Assembly: GCA_965661625.1 (NCBI GenBank)
Contig: CBFIEM010000006.1
Location: forward strand, 1-64,000
Source: GCA-2705995 sp965661625
GTDB taxonomy: Bacteria > Bacteroidota > Bacteroidia > Flavobacteriales_G > Salibacteraceae
DNA: 64,000 nucleotides
Reading direction: 5' to 3'
Both the position numbers and the translations under genes were made by a program. Below the pieces are notes generated by a model, which searched no databases, was not told the origin of the DNA, and saw only the letters and a list, made by a program, of their open reading frames with translations. This document shows, in pieces, positions 35,177-45,056 of the stretch. Numbering within the stretch: the stretch's first letter is position 1; each line of letters begins with the position of its first letter.

Positions 35177-36277
35177 TTAACGTTCACCGGGTCGGTAGGT
35201 GCTAAACATGCCTTCTTTCCATGCCGACTCTGAGTATTGCGACTCAGGAATAAGCACAAGAGGTTGGTTGGCATGTTCGAACATGATAGATGGGGATTTG
35301 GGATCTAGCGCGAGCTTAAAAGGAAATCCCAAGCCCAGATTTTCAAATGCAACTTTTTCGAACACAACCTTCTCCCTGATTTCACCCGTGAACTCATCTA
35401 TTTCCATAACAAATTCTTCTACTGTCCTTGCCGAGTCCAATGAAACAAGGTCATTGTTTTTATTCATTAGCGGCATGTTTTGTTTGGATAAGTAGGCATG
35501 ATTAAAGGTTGATAACCCCCACGATTTTACCACCTCAACTAGAGGTTCTTGCATATCCAGGTATTCCACTTCTTGACCTTCAGGTTGAAGTGGTAGGGTA
35601 AGCTGAAAGATGTATTCTGACTGTTCGATAGTGCGACGATCAAATACGGTCTTACTCAATAGTGGGTTTATTATGGGGTGTAGGTTTGCAGGTAGGGTAT
35701 ATGCATTCAACTTTTGAAATGGAATGTATACAGAGGAGCGTGGTAGTGCTGTGTATGAATCAAAGAATATAGCGCGAATTGCCTTTCCTGCAATGCTAAA
35801 CACCTCCTTATCAACATCGTAACACATATCAAAAACAAGGTGCAACTCGATCACTTCCTCTTCACTTATTTTTGGGACGATTGTATCTGTTTTAATAACC
35901 CATTCACCATTTTCATCAACATCTTCAAAATCAACTTCCACCGTTAACTCACTCAATAAGGTGTCCATGTTCAGGGCCACTAACCCTTGTTCATGAATAG
36001 AAAGAAACAACGCCTTTTCGGGATAATTAACAACCACATCTTTTACATACTCTCGTAAGGCAAAATAAGGTGTTGCAGAACCATAATTCCCAACATCTGC
36101 TTTCCAATCAAAGGAGAACCCCAACGGGTTAGTTGACTCAATGGGTTGGTTTTCAGATTCATGATGATAGGAAAAACTACCTAACCCCAATGTTGCAGTT
36201 ATGTGTTGGGAAGTAAGTGTTGTGCAAGTAAATAATACAATTACAGCGGTGAGTAACAGACTTGAGGAATGCTTCAT
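35177..36277 (-). CDS. Secreted protein of unknown function
   Basis: A 366-residue protein starting MKHSSSLLLTAVIVLFTCTTLTS-Q (signal peptide). An ATG 81 bases upstream is less likely. The mature part alternates acidic strands (ELTVEVDFEDVDENGEWVIK) with conserved-looking aromatic patches, and has two parallel 'xEExxxxIDE/VDE' segments around residues 125 and 305. No domain is recognised and no sorting domain is present. It probably forms an operon with the HEAT-like gene. Confidence 0.6.
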   Translation of the reverse strand: MKHSSSLLLTAVIVLFTCTTLTSQHITATLGLGSFSYHHESENQPIESTNPLGFSFDWKADVGNYGSATPYFALREYVKDVVVNYPEKALFLSIHEQGLVALNMDTLLSELTVEVDFEDVDENGEWVIKTDTIVPKISEEEVIELHLVFDMCYDVDKEVFSIAGKAIRAIFFDSYTALPRSSVYIPFQKLNAYTLPANLHPIINPLLSKTVFDRRTIEQSEYIFQLTLPLQPEGQEVEYLDMQEPLVEVVKSWGLSTFNHAYLSKQNMPLMNKNNDLVSLDSARTVEEFVMEIDEFTGEIREKVVFEKVAFENLGLGFPFKLALDPKSPSIMFEHANQPLVLIPESQYSESAWKEGMFSTYRPGER

Positions 36278-36654
36278 AACTTGAAAGTAACTAAAAACAA
36301 TGAGAAAGAAAGTGTTGTGGATGTTTGAGGGGTTTCCGTGATAATTTAACGATATCAATAATCCGTTTTATGAAAAAGCTTGGTGTTAATTGTAACCTTG
36401 TTTTTAAACGGGAAAGGAGTTTTTAACCCTCCAATTACAATAGTATTCTGATGACCTATGCACCCCTCTTGCTGAGATAGGCTCAACTTATGTCTATGAA
36501 ATGAGCGAGGTAGCTGCACCTGAAGCAATTGTTGGTAAGCAAATGAACTTACCCCTTTTACCAAGAACGATGAAACGGTTAATCAATAGTTGGATGGGAA
36601 CCGTTAGTGCTTGCAATGCGTGTTCAGGGAAGCGTAAGTTTGGTGAGCCGTAGG
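36278..36654. other. Non-coding stretch
   Basis: About 375 bases without a supported gene. A 69-codon open frame on the minus strand (36355-36564) has a protein-like end (TIVIGGLKTPFPF) but no recognisable start signal or family; I do not call it a gene. Confidence 0.4.
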
Positions 36655-37065
36655 CTAATTTTGTTGCGGTTGAAGTTTGTCTAGAATACCTTTTACAGCA
36701 TCTCCCTCTACAGGTTTTATAAGGTAATCGGTAACTTCAGATATTGACTTAGCACGATCAATATCTTCTTTGTTAACCGATGAAGAAACCATGTAAATGG
36801 TAACTTGCTTTGGTAGGTTAGGAACCATTTTAGTATACTCTTCTAAAAATTCCCACCCATCCATAACGGGCATATTTATATCTAAGAAAACAACATCTGG
36901 AATGTCCTGGGCGTCTTTGATATGAAGCTGTAAAAAATCAAGTGCCTCATATGCATTTGAAAATACCATAATCCGCTTGGCGATATTTACCTTCTTCAGG
37001 CTCTGAGTGAAAGTGAATTGGTAAATGTCATCGTCATCAACCAAACAAATGATTATTGGCTTCAT
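36655..37065 (-). CDS. Single-domain response regulator (receiver only)
   Basis: A 136-residue CheY-like protein. The acidic pocket is CLVDDDDIYQ near the N-terminus, the phospho-acceptor Asp lies in VVFLDINMPVMDGWEFL (about residue 61), and the conserved Lys lies in DYLIKPV. No output domain is attached, as in Rcp1-type regulators that accept phosphate from phytochrome-like or PAS kinases. It overlaps the upstream kinase frame by 4 bases and would be its partner, but that kinase gene is broken. Confidence 0.88.
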   Translation of the reverse strand: MKPIIICLVDDDDIYQFTFTQSLKKVNIAKRIMVFSNAYEALDFLQLHIKDAQDIPDVVFLDINMPVMDGWEFLEEYTKMVPNLPKQVTIYMVSSSVNKEDIDRAKSISEVTDYLIKPVEGDAVKGILDKLQPQQN

Positions 37066-39342
37066 TTCGTAGTGCTATTTTTGTTAATGTCCCTTTTCTG
37101 AAACATAATGATAAACTCGGCCCCTTCATTTGGAGCGCTTTTTACATGAATTTGGCCCCCCATCGCTTCAACTTGCGTTTTTGTCATAAAAAGACCAACA
37201 CCTTTGGCATCTGAGTTTCTGTGAAAGGTTTTATGTAAGCCAAAAAGTTTACTTCCATGCCTTTTCATGTCAATCCCTAAACCATTATCTTTCACTGAAA
37301 GGTACGTATTTTCCGTATCCTCCCATGATTTGATAAAAATTTCCAAAGACGAATCTATTTTGCGGTACCGAATTGAGTTTGATATTAAATTGAGCAAGAT
37401 ACTTTCCCAATACTGACGCGTTCCATAAATTTTTTCAACCGCTAAGTCAGTGTCAATTCGTGCTTTGTTTTGAACAATTACCTCAGACAGCGAAGACAAA
37501 GCGAAGTTCAACGCTTTTTGCAAGCTGATGGTTCGCATAACTGTGCCAGCCATGCTTTTGATAAGAAGTGCGTCAACCAGCTCGTTTAGCGTGGTGTTAA
37601 GGTTATTTACAGACTGGGATAGCTTATCGAAAATAACTGCTTTATCATCAGTGTTTTCAGACTCCAAGTAAAGGTCTCTTAAGATGCTTAAATTGGCAAT
37701 AGGAGCGCGTAAATTGTGCGAGGTAATATGTGCAAAATCAGACAAGCTCCGATTTTGTACCGTTAACTTATCTGTTAATACGGTGAGGTCTTTATTGGCC
37801 TGTTGAAGTTTTTTCGAAAAGCCACAGTTTCAGATATATCCTCAATTTGTGAAATAAAATAGAGGGGTTCTCCTGTGCCATCTTTTACAATACCTACACT
37901 TAACGTTGCCCAAAATACACTCCCATTTTTCTGGAGGTACCGTTTTTCGATTTGGTAATTTTCAATTTCACCTAAAACGCACTTTTCAGCAAACTCCTTG
38001 TCTTTTTCTAGGTCGTCAGGGTGTGTGATATCTTGGAAGGTCAGCGCTAACAACTCCTCTTCAGAATACCCAAAATAGTTAATCAATACCGAATTTACAC
38101 GTAGCCAAGCACCATCGAGCCCAACCAAAGCCATTCCTATTGCAGAATGCTCAAAAGCACTCTCAAAGCGCTTGGTATATTCCAGTAATTCCTTTTCACG
38201 AGCCTTGAGTTCGGTAACATCTTGGAAAACACCGTTTACTGCTATTGTTTTCCCAGCTTTATCTAAAACAGGCCGTCCAATTGTGCGTACCCATTTATGA
38301 TTTCCTTTTGCTGTAATAAGTTCTAAAAACTCATCAAAAGGCTGCTGATGCTCAATACAAGCAGTAAAAACTTTACTTATGGTGTCCCTTGAGTGTCCTT
38401 CTTTGTAATAGTTAATTCCCTGTTCAACACTAGGGACTTCTCCAACTGGAAGGTCGTGGATGTTAAACGTTTGCTCATCCCAAATTGCTTTTAGAGATGG
38501 AAGAGGCACTTTCCAACTACCTATCTGAGCCACTTTTTGAGAGGCGTTTAAAACCTCCATTAGCTCTTCACGCTCAAATTCAGCATTTACCCTATCCGTA
38601 ATGTCTTCAGTAAACATAATAAGGCCTGCAACTTCTTCATCAATAGTTCGCCAAGGTCGAATATCCCAGCGTAAATATTGTCTTGATCCATCAGCACGGA
38701 CAAAAAGGTCTTTGTCGTTGCTTTCATTGCTTCCTTGCAAACACTTTTTGTGTATGGCTTTCCAACTCTCCCCAATTTCAGGAAACAATTCATAATGTGA
38801 TTTGCCAGCAACGGGACGAGTAAGCCCATACTCTGCTACCCATTGGTCGGAACAAGCTAAATAAACCATGTTCTTGTCCACCATCGCCACGGCATTTGGG
38901 CTCTGCCGAACAAGCTGGTGATAGGTTGCTCCAGCTTTTTCTGCTTCGCGCTGTAAGTTGATGTAGCTGGTAATGTCTTGGTTTGTTCCAATAATGACTA
39001 CATCACCGGATTCGTTAATACTGCGCTGCGAGGCGCTTGCTTTTACGTGACGTATCGAGCCATCCGATAAAATGATGCGGAAAGTATAAAGGTATTTACC
39101 TCCTGACTCCACCGAAAACTTAAATGCCTCTTCAGCTCCAATGAGGTCTTCAGGATGCACGCATTTGCGCCAATCTTCAAACGAATGATTGAATGCTTTT
39201 GGAGAGACATCATACATCTCAAACATTTCTTCGTTCCAAGAAAGCTTTCCAGATTTTGGGTCAAACCGCCATATTCAAGCTTAGCAACGGAACTAATGTG
39301 ATTTCAGAGATCGGCGGCGGCAATTTGATCAAATAGGTTCAT
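37062..39342 (-). pseudogene. Multi-PAS sensor histidine kinase disrupted by one stop and two frameshifts
   Basis: Repaired, this would be a soluble kinase of about 760 residues: four PAS/PAC units (WRFDPKSGKLSWNEEMFEMY; VAMVDKNMVYLACSDQW; IGSWKVPLPSLKAIWDEQ; HSAIGMALVGLDGAWLRVN) and a kinase core with FAHITSHNLRAPIANL (H box), LLNLISNSIRYR (N box), VKDNGLGID and KGVGLFM. Lesions: TGA at 39304-39306 after codon 12; a missing base near 39276 (restores AKL-G-IWRFD); and a missing base in the T6 run at 37809-37814 (restores FRK-KLQQANKDL). Read as separate frames, the pieces are 37775-39226 and 37062-37745. Its response regulator follows intact. Confidence 0.72.
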
Positions 39343-39407
39343 CTAGTCTAGTATTCGCTCATCAAGGTAATATGACTGACCGTGAAAAACAAACACTCGA
39401 AAAGAAG

Positions 39408-41644
39408 CTACCTAATAATCTTGGTATGTACGACGCTTCCTGAATTTAATTGGATACCAATAATGTAAACCCCATGTTGCTCAGGAACTTTCAAATTACT
39501 TAAACTAGTGACTTGAGTGATCATTTGGCCGTTAGATCGGTAACAATATGCTGATTGTATTTCAGCACTTGAAAGGTTAGTTCGAACGTTTTCCCCATCA
39601 AACCAGATTCGGTTAGCGCTTACATTTCCTTCTGTTATTCCCGTTGTTGCATCATTAGACATAGTAAGTCGAAAGCGTTGTTTCGGCGCCAATGTATCAT
39701 GCGTAAAATGCAACGGAGACTGTTTCAAGTTTGCGGTATTCCCCGTAAATAAGTCGGTACAATACACGTAATCGTAATAGCCCGAATGCTCATTGCTTAA
39801 TTGTAGTGTGAATGGCTCGCCTTGCACCGAATAGGCAAAAGATAAATACAGGGGCAACTCATCCAGCTTCGGAGCAGTTTGAATGTGATAGGCGACACTG
39901 TCTAATGTATTCGTTGAGGATAGTTCAGCCGCATCAGACCAAGAAGCAACATGATACGCATCGTAATGACCGTCAAATTCATCGGTGCTTAACACATGCT
40001 CGGTTACCCAAGAACCAATAGTGTCACCCGCACCAATGGCTTGAAAGTACAATTCAGGTTGTTGTTTGAATAAATTTGAAAAATTCCCGGGAGTCGAAGT
40101 TCCAGCGGCATTATCCATGACTAACGTTCCTGTTGCTCCGGTACTTTGAACGAAGAAAGCTTGATGAGGTGATAAGTATTGCGCCTCAATATCCCCAGCG
40201 CCAGATTGCGTGAAACTTTTGTAAGAAGTGCCATCAAAGACATAAACTGCGCTGTTGATGTTGGCCAATGTGAGCGCATTCCAAATTACATAAGTTTGAA
40301 ATGGATGAGCGATGAAATTCCACCCATCACTTGATGAAGTAGACCAGTCCGTGCCATTTGAAGTGCTGTCTCCTTGAACTGCACCCGGGTCATGATAAGC
40401 AATCGAGACATTCACATCTCGAATGTTAAAGTCGCTATTTGCCACTGGAAGTGTTACTGAACTATTTGCTGAATCCACATACATGGCAATGGGAGTCTTT
40501 ACAAGCGAACTGGCTCCAGTGGGATATCCCCATGCTGATGTGCTAGCGTCCCAAGTAAAGATGCTCTGTGCGCTCGTTCCCGAAAGGTCTAATGTATACC
40601 CTGAAGCTGTCAGCTGGCTCATCGTATTTGTTCCTTTAGTTGGAAATGAGAGGTGATGCCACCCAACACGGGAAAAGCTGCGTTCAACAAGGAATGTACC
40701 TGTTCCAGCTGTTGAAATAGCATTAGGAGCAACAATTCCATGATCCTTGATTAGTATTGAATCATTATTGATTAAGGTACTTGAAATTACAATTGAATCG
40801 CCGGGTTCAACGGTGAGCTTACCTGACGATACTTGTAGGTTGGCAACAACTAAATTACCAGATGAGGTGGAATAATTTTGGCCATCTATAAAAGCCTTAT
40901 CTGTGATACTCACAGAAGCTTTTGTTGATGTCGCATTGGTAGTGGCTTCCCAGTTGGTTCCATTCCATTTGTAACCTGTTGTGCTCAAGTTCACAGGGCT
41001 TGCAACATTTGCGATTCCTACTCCATTTATTGTCCCAGTTCCAGTTAAACTTGTGGATCCGGTAACCGAACCAGAGCCTGTAATAGAGCCATCAACTACA
41101 AAAACATCACCTACCAGGGTTCCTGTTAAAATCACATTGCCGTTTACAATAAACTCATCACCAGCAATTACCGACCCCTCAATTAGCGCTGTTCCAGTAC
41201 CAGAAATTGTAACGTTATTGTTTGCAGAACCACTATTATCAAGTGTTCCAGAAGGGGCAACATATAGGTAGCCGTTGTTCACTAAGGCTAAATTAGAAGA
41301 GGTGTTTACGGTTCTATAGATGCTAAAGTTCGTACCACTTTTAAACGGAATGCTTTTATTGTTTCCCTGTGTTTTGAGGGTCATCGTCCCTGCTGAATCA
41401 ACCTGAATATTCGCTTCTACTGTTACAGGAGCAAAGATTTCAAAGTAGCTCGTATTTTGAAGCACCACTACGGTATTTCCGGGTGCGTTCCACACGGCAC
41501 AACGTTACACGTTCCATCTCCTGCTGGATCAGTAGTTACAAAGCGCGACGTCCCAGGTGCGGTGGTACATGTGTAGTACGTGGTTTGTGCAACGGTAAAA
41601 AGACTTGCAAAAAGACCAGTGAAAAGAAAGAATAAGTTCTTCAT
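39408..41644 (-). pseudogene. Frameshifted large T9SS type A cargo protein (adhesin-like)
   Basis: From ATG at 41644 a signal peptide (MKNLFFLFTGLFASLFTVA-Q) and TTYYTCTTAPGTSRFVTTDP run to a stop near 41471. From about 41496 the next frame continues without break: CAVWNAPGNTVVVLQNTSYF, then Ser/Thr/Gly-rich strand repeats (GTGTALIEGSVIAGDEFIVN; VTGSTSLTGTGTINGVG), and a type A sorting domain ending VPEQHGVYIIGIQLNS to KIIR. Adding one base near 41496-41506 gives a single protein of about 745 residues. Likely a surface or secreted adhesin-type protein. Its start overlaps the small PID-CTERM-like gene by 4 bases. Mutation and sequencing error cannot be told apart here. Confidence 0.65.
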
Positions 41645-41820
41645 GTTGTTTTCTTTTGAACGGACACATATGTGCCGTAAACCAATGCTGCTGCAAGCAG
41701 TATATACCAAGACCCATTAATGGGACTAGCATCTGGAGCAGGAGGAGGTAATGGCGATGCATAAACCAATTGGGAAGTACCCAATAAGGTGATAAGTGCA
41801 AAAAGGAATTTCTTACTCAT
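41641..41820 (-). CDS. Small PID-CTERM-like membrane-sorted protein
   Basis: A 59-residue protein: signal peptide (MSKKFLFALITLLGTSQLVYA), a proline-rich spacer (SPLPPPAPDASPI), then NGSWYILLAAALVYGTYVSV and a basic end (QKKTT). The pattern signal - PP-rich - 'PIdgg/ngsw' - helix - basic tail resembles the short PID-CTERM proteins of Bacteroidota, thought to be handled by a sorting membrane protease. Its TGA overlaps the ATG of the large T9SS cargo gene (ATGA), so the two are translationally coupled. Confidence 0.65.
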   Translation of the reverse strand: MSKKFLFALITLLGTSQLVYASPLPPPAPDASPINGSWYILLAAALVYGTYVSVQKKTT

Positions 41821-42011
41821 TGTAACTGCAAAAAGAATTCATGCGATAAGGAAAACCGTACCATAAACCTTGAGAATATGGCAACCTTAACCAAATGCAA
41901 CAAAGCAGTGATGAATATGTTCTCCGGCGCCCATTGACTGGCTAATGAAATCGTCCCAAATTGGGAGCTATTACCCGAATTTGAAACTAAACAGGATCAA
42001 TGCTTATGGGT

Positions 42012-43700
42012 TTATTCAGGTTCAGTGAGCAACAAATCCTCTGCAACTCCGGCAGTTCGGTTTTCATCAATCCGGTTGCGTATGGCTTGCACGCAGCTAT
42101 CAAAGTTTGTAAAACAATAGGACCGTTTTACAACGCGCGGAACCAGATCTGTTTTTTCAAACATTTCGAAGCTGCGTGGGTCTTTGCAAGTAATGTATAC
42201 CTGAATGCCCCTATCGTGCCAATTCACAATAGCATCTTCAAGCACAACAAGTCCACTTTGGTCTAGGAATGGAATATTTTCAAGCCGCATGATTACTCCA
42301 ATAACATCATCAATGTTGTAACAATGCTCTCGGAAACGATCAGCAAAACCAAAAAAGAGCGGACCATCAATAGACTTAACATGAATTTTATCAGCTAAAT
42401 CAACAGGTAGCGTTTTGCGTTTAACAAGCTTTCCGAGTACCTCTGTGTGCACAGAATTGTTCAGTGCGGTGCTCATTTTACCAATGAATAGCACGGCTGA
42501 AAGTATGAATCCAACTGCGACGGCATCTAATAAGTTGTCAAATAGGGTAACGAGCAATACGATGACCCAAGTAATTGCATCAGCGCGAGGAACTTTGCGA
42601 AGCATCTTAATGCCGCGGTAATCAATAATTCCAACTCCAATGGTGATTAATATTCCCGCAAGAACGGCCATGGGGATGAACTGAACGTATTCGGCAATTC
42701 CAACCACGATGAGCAACAAAAAGACTCCTTTTGAGATTCCTGAAACGCGTGTTTGAGCTCCCGACTTGATGTTGGTTACGGTTCCCATTGTTGCACCGGC
42801 ACCTGGAATACCTCCAAAAATTGCTGTTACTAAATTACCTACACCTTGACCAATTACTGTCCACTTGCTGTTGTGTTTGGTTTTGGTGAGGTTGTCGGCA
42901 ACCACCGACGTGAGTAACGAGTCAATTACACCCAGACTTCCCAAGATAAGCGCTGGGGTAATGATGTACTCTAAGTCGGAGAGGTGTAGACCTAAAACGT
43001 CCGTAAGGTGGATTTTTGGAAATTCCCGAGGGATTTCACCAATTACAGGGACATCCAGTTCAAAGAAAACAGCCACAAGGGTGCCTAAAATAAGGGCTGC
43101 TAAAATCGAGGGAATTTTCTTGGTGATAAGTGGCAGTAAATAAACCACGCAGATGGTTCCTAACCCAAGTAAAAGTGCCTCGGAATTGAGGTTAGCCAAT
43201 GGCTGTCCGATAGATGACCAAATGCTTACAAATCCGCTGGGAGATTCATGACCCAATAACGGAAATACCTGAACCGAAATAATGATTACGCCAATTCCAG
43301 CCATAAACCCCGAAAGAACCGGGTAGGGCAAATACTTTACGTATTTACCGAAATCTAATATGCCAAAAATTAATTCGAAAATACCTGCAAGCATAAATGT
43401 GGCAACAATTAGTGGCCATGCATTTTCAACACTGCCTGCCTGAGAAATCCCCATTGAAACTACGGTAGCACCTACAACCGTCATAGGACCCGTAGGGTCG
43501 GAAATTAAGGTGCGCGTTCCTCCAAAAAAAGCACCTACAATAGCTAAGATAATCGCAGTGTAAATTCCTGCTTGAGGTCCTAAACCAGACTGCACACCAA
43601 AAGCCAACCCCATTGGTAAACCGATGATAGCGGCTAGCATTCCCCCGGTTAAATCTGATTTAAAAGAAGGCTTGTATTTCGCTATGAGCTGCTGCAGCAT
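42012..43700 (-). CDS. SulP family anion transporter with STAS domain
   Basis: A 562-residue inner-membrane transporter of the SLC26/SulP family, moving sulfate, bicarbonate or another anion. It opens YKPSFKSDLTGGMLAAIIGLPMGLAFGV (quoted in part: DLTGGMLAAIIGLPMGLAF), includes TRTLISDPTGPMTVVGATVV and the family-typical GSLGVIDSLLTSVVADNLT and GGIPGAGATMGTVTNIKSG, and ends in a STAS domain (residues ~430-530: FFGFADRFREHCYN; LDQSGLVVLEDAI). The substrate cannot be read from sequence. It stands alone; the 260 bases upstream hold no gene. Confidence 0.9.
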   Translation of the reverse strand: MLQQLIAKYKPSFKSDLTGGMLAAIIGLPMGLAFGVQSGLGPQAGIYTAIILAIVGAFFGGTRTLISDPTGPMTVVGATVVSMGISQAGSVENAWPLIVATFMLAGIFELIFGILDFGKYVKYLPYPVLSGFMAGIGVIIISVQVFPLLGHESPSGFVSIWSSIGQPLANLNSEALLLGLGTICVVYLLPLITKKIPSILAALILGTLVAVFFELDVPVIGEIPREFPKIHLTDVLGLHLSDLEYIITPALILGSLGVIDSLLTSVVADNLTKTKHNSKWTVIGQGVGNLVTAIFGGIPGAGATMGTVTNIKSGAQTRVSGISKGVFLLLIVVGIAEYVQFIPMAVLAGILITIGVGIIDYRGIKMLRKVPRADAITWVIVLLVTLFDNLLDAVAVGFILSAVLFIGKMSTALNNSVHTEVLGKLVKRKTLPVDLADKIHVKSIDGPLFFGFADRFREHCYNIDDVIGVIMRLENIPFLDQSGLVVLEDAIVNWHDRGIQVYITCKDPRSFEMFEKTDLVPRVVKRSYCFTNFDSCVQAIRNRIDENRTAGVAEDLLLTEPE

Positions 43701-43962
43701 GATGCAAATGTACGTTCTCCGCGGAAAGTACCTTGCACAAACCAGCATGTTGGTAGTAAACGCTGATTAAAACACCATACCATTAAACCACCATGCGGTG
43801 CACCCCCATTGTAAAAGGCATTTCAGCACGACCAACTAAATCGGTGTGTTGACAGTTGAATCACCAATGCATGTGCAGCGTCCCGCTTAACGCACGATCC
43901 AACCATTGTTCAGGTGATTAAGGGTGAGACGAAACATGACATTTAGCGGGATTTCTATGGTA

Positions 43963-44499
43963 TTACAAACTTGATTTTGGCAAGGGTTTAATTACCCAGC
44001 GAAAGAGTGAGGCCACCACCAGTGAAATGATGAGTCCGATTGGAAATAACTCTAGAAACGTAAACCCTAAACGCAAGGGCATGTTTGAGCCATAAGATTC
44101 CATCATCTCTTTTTCTGGAGCAAGTTGTTCATTGACTTCCGTCTCAGATAATCCTTGTTGCTGCAACTGTTCTTGAAGAAAAGCGAGGTACTGATCTGAA
44201 AAATCGGAGGCGAAATTTTGAAAGAAAATCTCCCAGCCTATTACATATAGTACAGAAGCCACCAACGTAATTAATAATCCTAGGGTAAAGGACTTTAAAA
44301 AAGTAGTGTTACCGTGTTCTTTACGGTATTGCCAAACAGCAATAAAAATGGTAGAAAGGGATAAAATCATGGCCAAATAGCCAAGCATATGGCCATCTTC
44401 AAAATTCATGGGTTCGCCGGCCTCGGGTATGTCAAGGTAAAACATACCACCACAAATAACTCCTGCTAAAATCCCAAAACGCAATACATATTTTTTCAT
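43963..44499 (-). CDS. DUF4199 membrane protein
   Basis: A 178-residue protein with four membrane helices (FGILAGVICGGMFYL; MLGYLAMILSLSTIFIAVW; FTLGLLITLVASVLYVIGW; LFPIGLIISLVVASLF). The cytoplasmic segment YRKEHGNTTFLKSF and the Gln-rich loop are typical of the Bacteroidota DUF4199 family. Role unknown. It lies 98 bases after a membrane-bound LuxR-type regulator on the same strand. Confidence 0.83.
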   Translation of the reverse strand: MKKYVLRFGILAGVICGGMFYLDIPEAGEPMNFEDGHMLGYLAMILSLSTIFIAVWQYRKEHGNTTFLKSFTLGLLITLVASVLYVIGWEIFFQNFASDFSDQYLAFLQEQLQQQGLSETEVNEQLAPEKEMMESYGSNMPLRLGFTFLELFPIGLIISLVVASLFRWVIKPLPKSSL

Positions 44500-44597
44500 C
44501 GTTTATTGATTTGATTTGTTTTGACAAACCTGCTTGAAACCGATGTAATTGGCCTCATTCTTTTGGGTGATTTTTGTAATTCACCCATTAGGGTGAG

Positions 44598-45017
44598 CTA
44601 ATCGCGAATCAATTGAAGCTCCCTTGCTCTGCGCACGGCCTGTGTTCTTCGCCCAACATCTAACTTGGTATATAGGCTTCCTATGTGTGTTTTAACCGTG
44701 TTCACCGAGATGAAAAGCTCCTTGGCAATTTCATGATTTGTCATTCCGGTTGCCATGAGCTCTAGCACTTCATATTCACGATTACTAATATCAAATTGAT
44801 CTGGATTGATTGGGGGCACAGTTTCAAGAGAGACCTTTTGCTCCTTGTTTATCACGGTGGTCCCAAACCATATTCCAACACCAACAAACACGAGAGCTAA
44901 AATGCCAATGTAAACCTCAAGTCGGGTTGTTTTCATCAACAACCAATAATCTACGGCTTGCAACACGAGAATTAAGGCCGCCATAAAGGCACTGTATGTC
45001 AAGATGGTCTTTTTCAC
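44598..45017 (-). CDS. Membrane-anchored LuxR-type regulator
   Basis: A 139-residue protein with two N-terminal membrane helices (ILTYSAFMAALILVLQAVDYW; VYIGILALVFVGVGIWFG) joined to a C-terminal LuxR helix-turn-helix (ISNREYEVLELMATGMTNHE, then IAKELFISVNTVKTHIGSLY and KLDVGRRTQAVRRAREL). The first GerE residues and the VNTVKTH recognition helix are intact. No sensor or receiver domain is present, so the signal may come through the membrane part. Adjacent DUF4199 and DUF2339 membrane genes are candidate targets or partners by position only. Confidence 0.87.
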   Translation of the reverse strand: MKKTILTYSAFMAALILVLQAVDYWLLMKTTRLEVYIGILALVFVGVGIWFGTTVINKEQKVSLETVPPINPDQFDISNREYEVLELMATGMTNHEIAKELFISVNTVKTHIGSLYTKLDVGRRTQAVRRARELQLIRD

Positions 45018-45056
45018 CCGGTGAAATTAAAAAACCCACTCAATCGAAGGGTTCAA

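Noticed and set aside
36355..36564. 69-codon minus-strand frame upstream of the 35177-36277 gene
   Set aside because: No signal peptide, no family match and no promoter; left as non-coding.
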